Of a DNA stretch of 64,000 nt, positions 1-8,235 are shown piece after piece. The stretch's first letter is position 1; each line of letters starts with the position of its first letter. Position numbers and translations under genes: made by a program. The DNA lies in assembly GCA_002480085.1 (NCBI GenBank), contig DKPJ01000016.1, positions 120,972-184,971 on the forward strand, written 5' to 3'. The notes under the pieces were generated by a model that ran no database searches, was not told where the DNA came from, and saw nothing but the letters and a program-made list of their open reading frames with translations. This DNA is from Enterobacteriaceae bacterium UBA7338 (lineage in GTDB: Bacteria; Pseudomonadota; Gammaproteobacteria; Enterobacterales; Enterobacteriaceae).

Positions 1-581
1 CGTACAACATGGGTATTACCCTGCTGGACGTCAACTTCCAGGCCGCACGTCCGCCGGAAGCCGTGCAGGCTGCGTTTGACGATGCTATTGCCGCCCGTGA
101 GAACGAGCAGCAGTCTATTCGTGAAGCCGAAGCCTACGCTAACGAAGTTCAGCCGCGTGCGAACGGCCAGGCGCAGCGTATCCTTGAGGAGGCGCGTGCC
201 TACCGGACCCAGACGATCCTGGAAGCGCAGGGTGAAGTGGCGCGCTTCGCCAAGATCCTGCCGGAATATAAGGCTGCCCCGGAAATTACCCGTGAGCGTC
301 TCTATATCGAAACCATGGAGAAAGTGCTGAGCCACACCCGCAAGGTGCTGGTTAACGATAAGGGCGGCAACCTGATGGTTCTGCCGCTGGATCAGATGCT
401 GAAAGGCGGCGCGCCTGCGGCAAAGAGCGATACCAGCGGGGCGAATAACCTGCTGCGCCTGCCGCCTGCGTCAGGCACCAGCAACAGCACCAGTAACGCA
501 CCGTCTGCTGGCCAGGGTGACATCATGGACCAACGCCGTGCGAACGCACAGCGTAACGACTACCAGCGTCAGGGGGAATAA
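1..581 (+). CDS. hflK: HflK, modulator of FtsH protease (5' truncated by window edge)
   Basis: Only the C-terminal part is present; the reading frame is open from the first base, so the start lies upstream. HflK and HflC form an inner-membrane SPFH complex that surrounds FtsH and limits its proteolysis of membrane proteins and lambda CII. The visible part has the end of the SPFH domain, a long charged helix rich in Glu, Ala, Arg and Gln (about residues 25-115 of the fragment) and a low-complexity Ser/Gly/Asn/Gln tail typical of HflK. The stop is followed 2 bases later by hflC. The assignment rests on the partner gene and the tail. Confidence 0.95.
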   Translation, partial: YNMGITLLDVNFQAARPPEAVQAAFDDAIAARENEQQSIREAEAYANEVQPRANGQAQRILEEARAYRTQTILEAQGEVARFAKILPEYKAAPEITRERLYIETMEKVLSHTRKVLVNDKGGNLMVLPLDQMLKGGAPAAKSDTSGANNLLRLPPASGTSNSTSNAPSAGQGDIMDQRRANAQRNDYQRQGE

Positions 582-583
582 CG

Positions 584-1588
584 ATGCGTAAGTCTGTAAT
601 TGCGATAATTATCATCGTGCTGGTAGTGCTCTACACCTCAATCTTTGTGGTGAAAGAGGGCGAGCGCGGTATCACGCTGCGCTTCGGTAAAGTGCTGCGT
701 GACGATGAGAACAAACCACTGGTCTTTACGCCGGGCCTGCACTTCAAGCTGCCGTTTATTGAGACCGTGAAAACGCTGGATGCGCGTATCCAGACCATGG
801 ACAACCAGGCCGATCGCTTTGTGACTAAAGAGAAGAAAGACCTGATCGTTGACTCCTATATTAAGTGGCGCATCAGCGACTTCAGCCGCTACTACCTGGC
901 AACCGGCGGCGGCGACGTCTCCCAGGCCGAGGTGCTGCTGAAACGTAAGTTCTCTGACCGTCTGCGTTCAGAGATCGGTCGTCTTGACGTGAAGGACATC
1001 GTGACCGACTCCCGTGGTCGTCTGACCCTGGAGGTGCGCGACGCGCTGAACTCCGGCTCTGCCGGCACGGAAGATGAAGTGGCAACGCCTGCGGCGGATG
1101 ACGAAATCGCCAAAGCGGCCGAGCGCGTCACGGCGGAAACGAACGGCAAGGTGCCGGTCGTGAACCCGAACAGTATGGCCGCGCTGGGTATCGAAGTGGT
1201 AGATGTGCGTATCAAGCAGATCAACCTGCCGAGCGAAGTCTCTGAGGCGATCTACAACCGTATGCGCGCCGAGCGTGAAGCGGTTGCCCGTCGCCACCGT
1301 TCACAGGGCCAGGAAGCCGCAGAAAAACTGCGCGCAACGTCGGATTATGAAGTGACTAAAACGCTGGCGGAAGCCGAGCGTGAAGGGCGCATCCTGCGCG
1401 GTGAAGGCGATGCCGAAGCGGCTAAGCTATTTGCCGACGCGTTTAGCCAGGATCCGGACTTCTACGCCTTTATCCGTAGCCTGCGCGCCTATGAGAGCAG
1501 CTTCCAGAGCAATCAGGACGTGATGGTGCTCAGCCCGGACAGCGACTTCTTCCGCTACATGAAGACGCCGGGAACGGCCACACGCTAA
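584..1588 (+). CDS. hflC: HflC, modulator of FtsH protease
   Basis: 334 residues, the usual HflC length. One N-terminal membrane segment (about residues 4-22) is followed by the SPFH/band-7 domain beginning near VVKEGERGITLRFGKV, then a Glu/Ala/Arg-rich helix (about residues 215-280). HflC pairs with HflK in the inner membrane to control FtsH access to membrane substrates. The ATG follows hflK by 2 bases with a GGGGAATA ribosome site inside the hflK end, so the two are translationally linked. A strong hairpin terminator follows at 1614-1651. Confidence 0.97.
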   Translation: MRKSVIAIIIIVLVVLYTSIFVVKEGERGITLRFGKVLRDDENKPLVFTPGLHFKLPFIETVKTLDARIQTMDNQADRFVTKEKKDLIVDSYIKWRISDFSRYYLATGGGDVSQAEVLLKRKFSDRLRSEIGRLDVKDIVTDSRGRLTLEVRDALNSGSAGTEDEVATPAADDEIAKAAERVTAETNGKVPVVNPNSMAALGIEVVDVRIKQINLPSEVSEAIYNRMRAEREAVARRHRSQGQEAAEKLRATSDYEVTKTLAEAEREGRILRGEGDAEAAKLFADAFSQDPDFYAFIRSLRAYESSFQSNQDVMVLSPDSDFFRYMKTPGTATR

Positions 1589-1613
1589 GTTCGCAGCAAT
1601 TATTACGCTAACC

Positions 1614-1651
1614 AAACCACCGTCATCCTCAGGAGGCGGTGGTTTTCTTTT
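1614..1651 (+). terminator. Rho-independent terminator after hflC
   Basis: Nine-base arms AAACCACCG (1614-1622) and CGGTGGTTT (1637-1645) enclose a 14-base loop and run into TTTCTTTT. It ends the hflKC transcript, although yjeT starts only 12 bases later, so partial read-through into yjeT is possible. Confidence 0.85.
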
Positions 1652-1663
1652 GAAGGAAGCATA

Positions 1664-1861
1664 ATGAACTCCACCATTTGGCTGGCGTTGGCCTTAGTTT
1701 TGGTGTTGGAAGGGCTGGGTCCGATGCTCTATCCGCGCCTGTGGCGACGGATGATCGCCTCCCTCGCGCTGCTGCCGGATACTATTTTACGCCGTTTTGG
1801 CGGGGGATTAGTGGTTGCCGGGGTCGTGATCTACTATATGTTGAGGAAAACGATTGGCTAG
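1664..1861 (+). CDS. yjeT: YjeT, small inner-membrane protein (DUF2065)
   Basis: 65 residues, the same length as E. coli YjeT, with two hydrophobic segments (about residues 5-22 and 46-61) separated by a basic loop containing RLWRRM. It is predicted to be an inner-membrane protein of unknown function that is conserved in this place between hflC and purA. AAGGAAGC precedes the ATG. No catalytic residues are visible. Confidence 0.92.
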   Translation: MNSTIWLALALVLVLEGLGPMLYPRLWRRMIASLALLPDTILRRFGGGLVVAGVVIYYMLRKTIG

Positions 1862-1941
1862 AGAAATAGCACGCAGATTGGCCGAAATTTGCCGACAAAA
1901 AGTGCTGATTATCAGAAAAAGCGATGGTAGAATCCTTTTTT

Positions 1942-1957
1942 AAGCAAACGGTGATTT
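1942..1957 (+). promoter_or_regulatory. Candidate PurR operator before purA
   Basis: AAGCAAACGGTGATTT just upstream of the purA ATG resembles the left half of the PurR consensus (ACGCAAACGTTTNCNT); the right half is poor. PurR is known to repress purA in E. coli and the sequence is placed where that operator lies. Assigned by resemblance and location only. Confidence 0.5.
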
Positions 1958-1963
1958 TGAAAA

Positions 1964-3262
1964 ATGGGTAACAACGTCGTCGTACTGGGCACCCAATGGG
2001 GTGACGAAGGCAAAGGTAAGATCGTCGATCTCCTTACTGAACGTGCTAAATATGTGGTTCGCTATCAGGGCGGTCACAATGCAGGCCACACTCTCGTAAT
2101 TAACGGTGAAAAAACCGTCCTCCATCTTATTCCATCAGGCATTCTGCGTGACAATGTGACCAGCATCATCGGTAACGGTGTGGTGCTCTCTCCTGCTGCG
2201 CTGATGAAAGAGATGAAAGGCCTGGAAGAGCGTGGTATTCCGGTACGCGAACGTCTGCTGCTCTCCGAAGCTTGCCCGCTGATCCTCGACTATCACGTTG
2301 CGCTGGACGTGGCGCGTGAAAAAGCGCGCGGCGCGAAAGCGATCGGCACCACCGGTCGTGGTATCGGCCCGGCTTACGAAGATAAAGTGGCCCGTCGCGG
2401 CCTGCGCGTTGGCGACCTGTTCGACAAAGAGACCTTTGCGACCAAGCTGAAAGAGGTGATGGAATATCACAACTTCCAGCTGGTGAACTTCTACAAAGCC
2501 GACGCCGTTGACTACCAGAAAGTGCTGGACGATGTGATGGCGGTTGCCGACATCCTGACCGGCATGGTGGTGGACGTCTCCGATCTGCTGGACCAGGCGC
2601 GCAAGCGTGGCGATTTCGTCATGTTTGAAGGGGCGCAGGGTACGCTGCTGGATATCGACCACGGTACCTATCCGTACGTCACCTCCTCCAACACCACCGC
2701 CGGTGGCGTGGCGACCGGCTCCGGCCTGGGTCCGCGCTATGTGGACTACGTGCTGGGGATCATCAAAGCCTACTCCACCCGTGTAGGCGCGGGTCCGTTC
2801 CCGACCGAGCTGTTCGATGAAACCGGCGAGTTCCTCTGCAAGCAGGGTAATGAGTTTGGCGCGACCACCGGTCGCCGCCGTCGTACCGGCTGGCTGGATA
2901 TCGTTGCGATTCGTCGTGCAGTGCAGATCAACTCCCTGTCCGGCTTCTGCCTGACCAAGCTGGACGTGCTGGACGGCCTGAAAGAGGTGAAAATCTGCGT
3001 CGGTTACCGCATGCCGGACGGTCGCGAAGTGACCACTACCCCGCTGGCTGCTGACGACTGGGAAGGTATCGAGCCGATCTACGAAACCATGCCGGGCTGG
3101 TCTGAAACCACCTTTGGCGTGAAAGAGCGCAGCGGCCTGCCGCAGGCGGCGCTGGACTACATCAAGCGCATCGAAGAGCTGACCGAAGTGCCGATCGATA
3201 TTATCTCTACCGGCCCTGACCGTTCTGAGACGATGATCCTGCGCGATCCGTTTGACGCGTAA
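1964..3262 (+). CDS. purA: Adenylosuccinate synthetase
   Basis: 432 residues, full length. It catalyses GTP-dependent joining of IMP and aspartate to adenylosuccinate, the first committed step to AMP. The N-terminus has the phosphate-binding loop GTQWGDEGKGK (about residues 9-19), followed by GGHNAGHT (about residues 37-44) with the catalytic His, GTTGRGIGPAY (about 127-137) and the GTP-binding segment ending in STGPDRSETM near the C-terminus. The ATG of MGNNVV follows the candidate PurR site. A REP element follows the stop. Confidence 0.98.
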   Translation: MGNNVVVLGTQWGDEGKGKIVDLLTERAKYVVRYQGGHNAGHTLVINGEKTVLHLIPSGILRDNVTSIIGNGVVLSPAALMKEMKGLEERGIPVRERLLLSEACPLILDYHVALDVAREKARGAKAIGTTGRGIGPAYEDKVARRGLRVGDLFDKETFATKLKEVMEYHNFQLVNFYKADAVDYQKVLDDVMAVADILTGMVVDVSDLLDQARKRGDFVMFEGAQGTLLDIDHGTYPYVTSSNTTAGGVATGSGLGPRYVDYVLGIIKAYSTRVGAGPFPTELFDETGEFLCKQGNEFGATTGRRRRTGWLDIVAIRRAVQINSLSGFCLTKLDVLDGLKEVKICVGYRMPDGREVTTTPLAADDWEGIEPIYETMPGWSETTFGVKERSGLPQAALDYIKRIEELTEVPIDIISTGPDRSETMILRDPFDA

Positions 3263-3275
3263 TGTGATGTGACTT

Positions 3276-3306
3276 TGCCCGGCGGCGCTCTGCTAGCCGG
3301 GCCTAC
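3276..3306 (+). repeat. REP element after purA
   Basis: TGCCCGGCGGCGCT and AGCCGGGCCTAC form the imperfect GC-rich hairpin typical of enterobacterial REP sequences, in the purA-nsrR gap. Other copies in the window share the GGCCTAC end. Confidence 0.8.
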
Positions 3307-3426
3307 TTGCCTGTTTTTCACCCCTTCAGCTTAAATAAATTAGTCGCTAACTATGTGGCTGGTTTATCATCAATAGTGTTAATACCAACTGGTATCCCGC
3401 GTTTTTCCCTTTATCCTGAGGTTGAT

Positions 3427-3852
3427 GTGCAGTTAACGAGTTTCACCGATTACGGATTGCGTGCCCTGATCTATATGGCGTCGCTACCGGAAGGGCGAAT
3501 GACCAATATCTCTGAAGTGACGGCAGTGTACGGGGTCTCCCGCAATCACATGGTCAAAATAATCAACCAGCTCAGCCGGGCAGGCTACGTCGCGGCGGTC
3601 AGAGGGAAGAACGGCGGCATTCGTTTAGGCAGACCTGCCAATACCATCCGCATTGGTGACGTCGTGCGCGAGCTGGAACCGCTTGCGCTGGTGAACTGCA
3701 GCAGTGCATTTTGCCACATTACTCCTGCCTGCCGTCTGAAGCAGGCACTCTCTAAGGCCGTGGACAGTTTTCTGACGGAACTTGATTGCTACACGCTGGC
3801 CGATTTGGTTGAAGAGAATCAACCGCTGTATAAATTATTGCTGGTGGAGTAA
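3427..3852 (+). CDS. nsrR: NsrR, nitric-oxide-sensing Rrf2-family repressor
   Basis: 141 residues from a GTG start, the usual NsrR length. The upstream in-frame ATG at 3307 would add 40 unconserved residues over the REP/promoter area, whereas the GTG has a TGAGG site 6-10 bases before it and gives the family N-terminus MQLTSFTDYG. Winged-helix domain at about residues 2-75; three Fe-S ligands C91, C96 and C102 (NCSSAFC and PAC). NO destroys the cluster and lifts repression of detoxification and repair genes. A perfect NsrR palindrome lies before ytfE at 39274. rnr follows 38 bases downstream, as in E. coli. Confidence 0.96.
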   Translation: MQLTSFTDYGLRALIYMASLPEGRMTNISEVTAVYGVSRNHMVKIINQLSRAGYVAAVRGKNGGIRLGRPANTIRIGDVVRELEPLALVNCSSAFCHITPACRLKQALSKAVDSFLTELDCYTLADLVEENQPLYKLLLVE

Positions 3853-3890
3853 GAGAACGCTCTGCCAGAGCTGACAACGGAGGAACCGCT

Positions 3891-6344
3891 ATGTCACAAG
3901 ATCCTTTCCAGGAGCGCGAAGCTGAGAAGTACGCGAACCCTATTCCCAGCCGCGAGTTCATTCTCGATCACTTAACAAAACGCGAAAAACCCGCTAACCG
4001 CGAAGAACTGGCCCAGGAACTCAATATTGAAGGCGAGGAGCAGCTGGAAGGGCTGCGCCGTCGCCTGCGCGCCATGGAGCGTGACGGGCAGCTGGTCTTT
4101 ACCCGCCGCCAGTGCTACGCCCTGCCGGAACGTCTCGACCTGCTTAAAGGGATAGTCATTGGTCACCGCGACGGCTACGGCTTCCTGCGCGTTGAAGGCC
4201 GCAAAGATGACCTCTACCTCTCCAGCGAGCAGATGAAAACCTGTATCCACGGCGACCAGGTGCTGGCCCAGCCGCTCGGCTCGGATCGTAAAGGGCGTCG
4301 TGAAGCGCGCATCGTGCGCGTGCTGGTGCCGAAAACCGGCCAGATCGTCGGCCGCTACTTTACCGACGCGGGCGTGGGCTTTGTGGTGCCGGACGACAGC
4401 CGCATGAGCTTTGACATCCTTATCCCGCCGGAAGAGATTATGGGCGCGCGGATGGGCTTCGTGGTGGTGGTGGAACTCACCCAGCGCCCGACGCGACGCA
4501 CCAAAGCCATCGGTAAGATCGTTGAGGTCCTCGGCGATAACATGGGTACCGGTATGGCGGTTGACATGGCCCTGCGCACCCATGAGATCCCCTACGTCTG
4601 GCCGCCTGCCGTTGAGCAGGAAGTTAGCGGCCTGAAGGAGGAGGTCCCGGAGGAGGCGAAATCTGGACGCGTCGATCTGCGTAACCTGCCGCTGGTCACC
4701 ATCGATGGTGAAGACGCCCGTGACTTTGATGACGCGGTCTACTGCGAGAAAAAACGCGGCGGCGGCTGGCGTCTGTGGGTAGCCATTGCTGACGTAAGCT
4801 ACTACGTTCGCCCAGGCACCGCCCTGGATGACGAAGCGCGTAGCCGGGGCACCTCGGTCTACTTCCCGTCGCAGGTGGTACCGATGCTGCCGGAGGTGCT
4901 CTCTAACGGTCTCTGCTCCCTCAACCCGCAGGTTGACCGCCTCTGTATGGTCTGTGAGATGACTGTCTCGGCGAAAGGGCGCTTAACCGGCTATAAATTC
5001 TACGAAGCGGTGATGAGCTCCCATGCACGCCTGACCTATACCAAGGTGTGGCATATGCTGGAGGGCGACCAGGAGCTGCGTGAGCAGTATGCCCCGCTGG
5101 TGAAGCACATTGAAGAGCTGCATAGCCTCTATAAGACGCTGAACCAGGCGCGGGAAGAGCGCGGCGGTATCTCCTTTGAGAGCGAAGAGGCGAAGTTTAT
5201 CTTCAACGCCGAGCGCCGTATCGAGCGCATCGAGCTGACCGAGCGTAACGACGCCCACAAGCTGATTGAAGAGTGCATGATCCTCGCTAACATCTCTGCC
5301 GCCCGCTTTGTTGAGAAGGCAGAGGAGCCAGCGCTGTTCCGTATTCACGACCGTCCGACCACCGAGGCTATTACCTCGTTCCGCTCGGTGCTGGCCGAGC
5401 TGGGTCTGGAGCTGCCCGGCGGCAACAAGCCGGAGCCGCGGGACTACGCCGCGCTGCTGGAGTCCATCGCCGATCGCCCTGACCATGAGATGTTGCAGAC
5501 CATGCTGCTGCGCTCCATGAAGCAGGCGATCTACGATCCGGAGAACCGGGGCCACTTCGGCCTGGCGCTGCAGTCGTACGCCCACTTTACCTCGCCGATC
5601 CGCCGCTACCCGGATCTCTCCCTGCACCGCGCCCTCAAGTACCTCGTCGCGAAAGAGCAGGGGCTGAAGGGTAACAGCACCCCGTCAGGCGGCTACCACT
5701 ATCCGATGGAAGCGGTCCTACAGCTGGGCCAGCACTGTTCGATGGCTGAACGCCGCGCCGACGAAGCGACCCGCGACGTGGCCGACTGGCTGAAGTGCGA
5801 CTTCATGCAGGATCACGTGGGCAGCAACTTCCAGGGCGTGATCGCCAGCGTCACCGGCTTTGGCTTCTTTGTACGCCTGAACGAGCTGTTTATCGACGGC
5901 CTGGTGCACGTCTCCTCGCTGGATAACGACTACTACCGTTTCGATCAGATCGGTCAGCGCCTGATTGGCGAATCCAGCGGCCAGACCTACCGACTCGGCG
6001 ATCGCGTCGAAGTGCGCGTCGAAGCGGTGAACATGGACGATCGCAAAATCGACTTCGCCCTGATCTCCAGCGAGCGTGCGCCGCGCAACGTCGGCAAGAC
6101 CGAACGTGAACGGGCTAAAAAAGGCAATGGAAGTAAACCCAGCAGCCGTCGCCGTCAGGTAGGCAAAAAGGTTAACTTTGAGCCGGACAGCGAATTTCGC
6201 CGCGAGAAGGGCAAAGGCAAAAGAAAGGGTACAGACAGTGCCAAGCCGAAGGTGAAGAAAGAGAAAGCCCCGTCGGCGAAGACGCAAAAAATAGCCGCTG
6301 CGACGAAAGCAAAGCGCGCGGCAAAAAAGAAAACCGCTGAGTAA
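3891..6344 (+). CDS. rnr: Exoribonuclease R
   Basis: 817 residues. A processive 3'-5' exoribonuclease that degrades structured RNA, including rRNA fragments and tmRNA-tagged messages, and is induced by cold and stationary phase. Order: N-terminal winged helix (about 20-85), cold-shock-type OB domains (about 85-240), RNB catalytic domain with GEDARDFDDAVY near residue 275 holding the Mg-binding Asp residues, S1 domain (about 645-730), and a long Lys/Arg-rich tail (about 735-817) used for RNA unwinding and ribosome contact. GGAGGAACCGCT precedes the ATG. A terminator follows; next is the accessory cluster instead of rlmB. Confidence 0.98.
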   Translation: MSQDPFQEREAEKYANPIPSREFILDHLTKREKPANREELAQELNIEGEEQLEGLRRRLRAMERDGQLVFTRRQCYALPERLDLLKGIVIGHRDGYGFLRVEGRKDDLYLSSEQMKTCIHGDQVLAQPLGSDRKGRREARIVRVLVPKTGQIVGRYFTDAGVGFVVPDDSRMSFDILIPPEEIMGARMGFVVVVELTQRPTRRTKAIGKIVEVLGDNMGTGMAVDMALRTHEIPYVWPPAVEQEVSGLKEEVPEEAKSGRVDLRNLPLVTIDGEDARDFDDAVYCEKKRGGGWRLWVAIADVSYYVRPGTALDDEARSRGTSVYFPSQVVPMLPEVLSNGLCSLNPQVDRLCMVCEMTVSAKGRLTGYKFYEAVMSSHARLTYTKVWHMLEGDQELREQYAPLVKHIEELHSLYKTLNQAREERGGISFESEEAKFIFNAERRIERIELTERNDAHKLIEECMILANISAARFVEKAEEPALFRIHDRPTTEAITSFRSVLAELGLELPGGNKPEPRDYAALLESIADRPDHEMLQTMLLRSMKQAIYDPENRGHFGLALQSYAHFTSPIRRYPDLSLHRALKYLVAKEQGLKGNSTPSGGYHYPMEAVLQLGQHCSMAERRADEATRDVADWLKCDFMQDHVGSNFQGVIASVTGFGFFVRLNELFIDGLVHVSSLDNDYYRFDQIGQRLIGESSGQTYRLGDRVEVRVEAVNMDDRKIDFALISSERAPRNVGKTERERAKKGNGSKPSSRRRQVGKKVNFEPDSEFRREKGKGKRKGTDSAKPKVKKEKAPSAKTQKIAAATKAKRAAKKKTAE

Positions 6345-6351
6345 TTTTATT

Positions 6352-6381
6352 AATCCCCTTTATTCGTAAAGGGGATTTTTT
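6352..6381 (+). terminator. Rho-independent terminator after rnr
   Basis: Eleven-base arms AATCCCCTTTA (6352-6362) and TAAAGGGGATT (6367-6377) around a TTCG tetraloop, with flanking T-runs. It separates the conserved nsrR-rnr unit from the accessory cluster. Confidence 0.92.
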
Positions 6382-6506
6382 ATTTCTGCCGTTAGCTAAT
6401 TTCCGGCAATCGATATTTTTTATTTGTCCTTAGCCCCAAAGCCCGCCTGTGTATAGTAGCTGCATAATTGTTAAATATCTGATGCGTTAATTCGCAAGGA
6501 GCTATT

Positions 6507-7508
6507 ATGCATCTGGCACGTTTTCCTCGCCTTTCTCTGGGCCATTTCCCGACGCCGCTCGAACCTTTAGAAAATCTCTCAGCCTTGCTGGGCGGGCCGA
6601 AAATATGGATTAAGCGCGACGATGCAACCGGCCTTGCGACCGGCGGAAATAAGACCCGTAAGCTGGAATTTCTGCTGGCCGACGCGCAGCAGCAGGGCGC
6701 CGATGTGATTATTACCCAGGGCGCTACCCAGTCCAACCATGTACGCCAGACCATCGCCGGCGCGGCAAAGCTCGGTCTGCCAGCCAAAGTGCTGCTGGAG
6801 AAGCGGGTCACCGACTTCGGCGAAGATTATCAGCGCTCTGGCAACGTGCTGCTGGATGAGCTGCTCGGCGGCGAAATCGTCGCCCACCTGCCGGGCGGTA
6901 CCGACATGCAGCAGGCCATGGATATCTACGCCAGCGAGCTGCGCGAGAAGGGCCACCGCCCCTACGTTATCCCTGGCGGCGGCTCTAACCCCATCGGCGC
7001 GCTGGGCTACGTTGCCTGCGCCGAAGAGCTGCTTTACCAATCCTCTCAGCTGCGCCTGCGTATCGACCACGTGGTCCACGCCACCGGCAGCACCGGCACC
7101 CAGGCCGGACTGGTCGCCGGATTCCACGCCACCCATAGCCACGTTCCGGTGCTGGGCATCAGCGTGCGTGCGCCAAAGGCGAAGCAGGAGGAGAACGTCT
7201 GGAACCTGGCCTCCCGCACCCTTGAGCTGCTGGGCGTGGCGGGCGAGCTGCCGCGTGACGCCGTGGTGGCCAACAGCGACTACGTCGGCGAAGGCTACGG
7301 CCTGCCGACCGAAGGCATGCTGGAGGCGCTGCGCCTGCTGGCGCGCCACGAGGGTATCCTGCTGGATCCGGTCTACTCCGGCAAAGGCTTTGCCGGGCTG
7401 GTGGATCTGATCCGCAAAGGTCACTTCCGCAAGGATGAGAACGTGGTGTTTATCCACACCGGCGGCTCCGCCGGGCTGTTTGGCTATCGCCAGGTGCTGG
7501 AAGGATGA
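6507..7508 (+). CDS. PLP-dependent lyase, D-cysteine desulfhydrase / L-cysteate sulfo-lyase family
   Basis: 333 residues. Fold-type II PLP enzyme of the ACC deaminase/D-cysteine desulfhydrase family: KRDD (36-39), GGNKTRKLEFL with the PLP Lys at 49, ATQSNHVRQT (73-82), the glycine-rich phosphate loop ATGSTGTQAG (about 192-201) and FIHTGGSAGLFGY near the end. Members release H2S from D-cysteine or sulfite from L-cysteate, with pyruvate and ammonia. E. coli DcyD as I recall it is only moderately similar, so substrate is open. The adjacent racemase and sulfonate-type importer favour cysteate or a related sulfur amino acid (inference). AAGGAGC precedes the ATG. First gene of the eleven-gene cluster; the stop overlaps the racemase start. 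Confidence 0.85.
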   Translation: MHLARFPRLSLGHFPTPLEPLENLSALLGGPKIWIKRDDATGLATGGNKTRKLEFLLADAQQQGADVIITQGATQSNHVRQTIAGAAKLGLPAKVLLEKRVTDFGEDYQRSGNVLLDELLGGEIVAHLPGGTDMQQAMDIYASELREKGHRPYVIPGGGSNPIGALGYVACAEELLYQSSQLRLRIDHVVHATGSTGTQAGLVAGFHATHSHVPVLGISVRAPKAKQEENVWNLASRTLELLGVAGELPRDAVVANSDYVGEGYGLPTEGMLEALRLLARHEGILLDPVYSGKGFAGLVDLIRKGHFRKDENVVFIHTGGSAGLFGYRQVLEG

Positions 7509-8206
7509 AACCGTTTTTGCTAGGCGTTCTCGGCGGCATGGGGCCGCTGGCGACGGTCGATTTTATGGCGAAGCTGCTGGCCGCGACGCCTGCGACCCGC
7601 GATCAGGAGCAGATCCCGGTCGTCGCCTGGAACGTTCCGCAGATTGCCGATCGGCAGAAGGCGCTGGCCGGACTTGGCCCGTCGCCGCTGCCGCAGCTGC
7701 TGAACGGGATCGAAAAGCTCAACGCCGCCGGGGCGAGCCATATCGCGATCCCTTGCAATACGGCCCATCACTGGTATGACGCCCTGAGCAAAGCCAGCGA
7801 CGCGCCGATCCTGCATATCGTTGAGGCGACCCTGGCACACATTGAGGCCCAGGCACCGACGCGCGTCGGGGTTATTGCGACCCACGGCACGCTGGCGGCG
7901 GGCTGGTTCCAACAGGGGCTGGAACGCCTTAACGTTACCCCAGTGCTGCCTGGCGAGCAGGAGCTGGAGAGCTGGTTTGTTCCCGGATGCTACGCGGTCA
8001 AGCGCGGTGCGCTGCGCGAGGGGGGCGAGCTGCTCTCGCTTCAGGCCCAGGCGCTGGTTGAGCGGGGCGCGGAAACGCTGATTCTTGCCTGCACCGAAGT
8101 GCCGGTGGCGCTGGACGCCATCGACTCCCCCTTTCTTGATCACGCCATCGATCCTGCCCAGGCGCTGGCGGAGCGATGTTCGGCCCTCTGGCAGGAATAT
8201 CGTTAA
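7505..8206 (+). CDS. Aspartate/glutamate-type amino-acid racemase
   Basis: 233 residues. Cofactor-independent Asp/Glu racemase superfamily: GVLGGMGPLAT near the start, catalytic Cys84 in PCNTAH and Cys196 in ACTEVP, the two-base acid/base pair of the family. Its ATG overlaps the lyase stop by 4 bases, indicating translational coupling and a shared substrate. Next to a lyase that is stereospecific in its characterised relatives, it probably interconverts D and L forms of the same amino acid; a cysteate racemase role is an attractive guess. Plain aspartate racemase is the alternative. Both cysteines are present, so activity is expected. Confidence 0.85.
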   Translation: MKPFLLGVLGGMGPLATVDFMAKLLAATPATRDQEQIPVVAWNVPQIADRQKALAGLGPSPLPQLLNGIEKLNAAGASHIAIPCNTAHHWYDALSKASDAPILHIVEATLAHIEAQAPTRVGVIATHGTLAAGWFQQGLERLNVTPVLPGEQELESWFVPGCYAVKRGALREGGELLSLQAQALVERGAETLILACTEVPVALDAIDSPFLDHAIDPAQALAERCSALWQEYR

Positions 8207-8235
8207 TCTCTTCACTCTCTAACAGGATTAATAAA

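Noticed and set aside
1427..1615. Small gene opposite the end of hflC
   Set aside because: Antisense to conserved HflC sequence and without a ribosome site or similarity to a known protein.
3307..3426. N-terminal extension of NsrR from an upstream ATG
   Set aside because: It would precede the strongly conserved family start MQLTSFTDYG by 40 unconserved residues and lacks a ribosome site; GTG 3427 has one.
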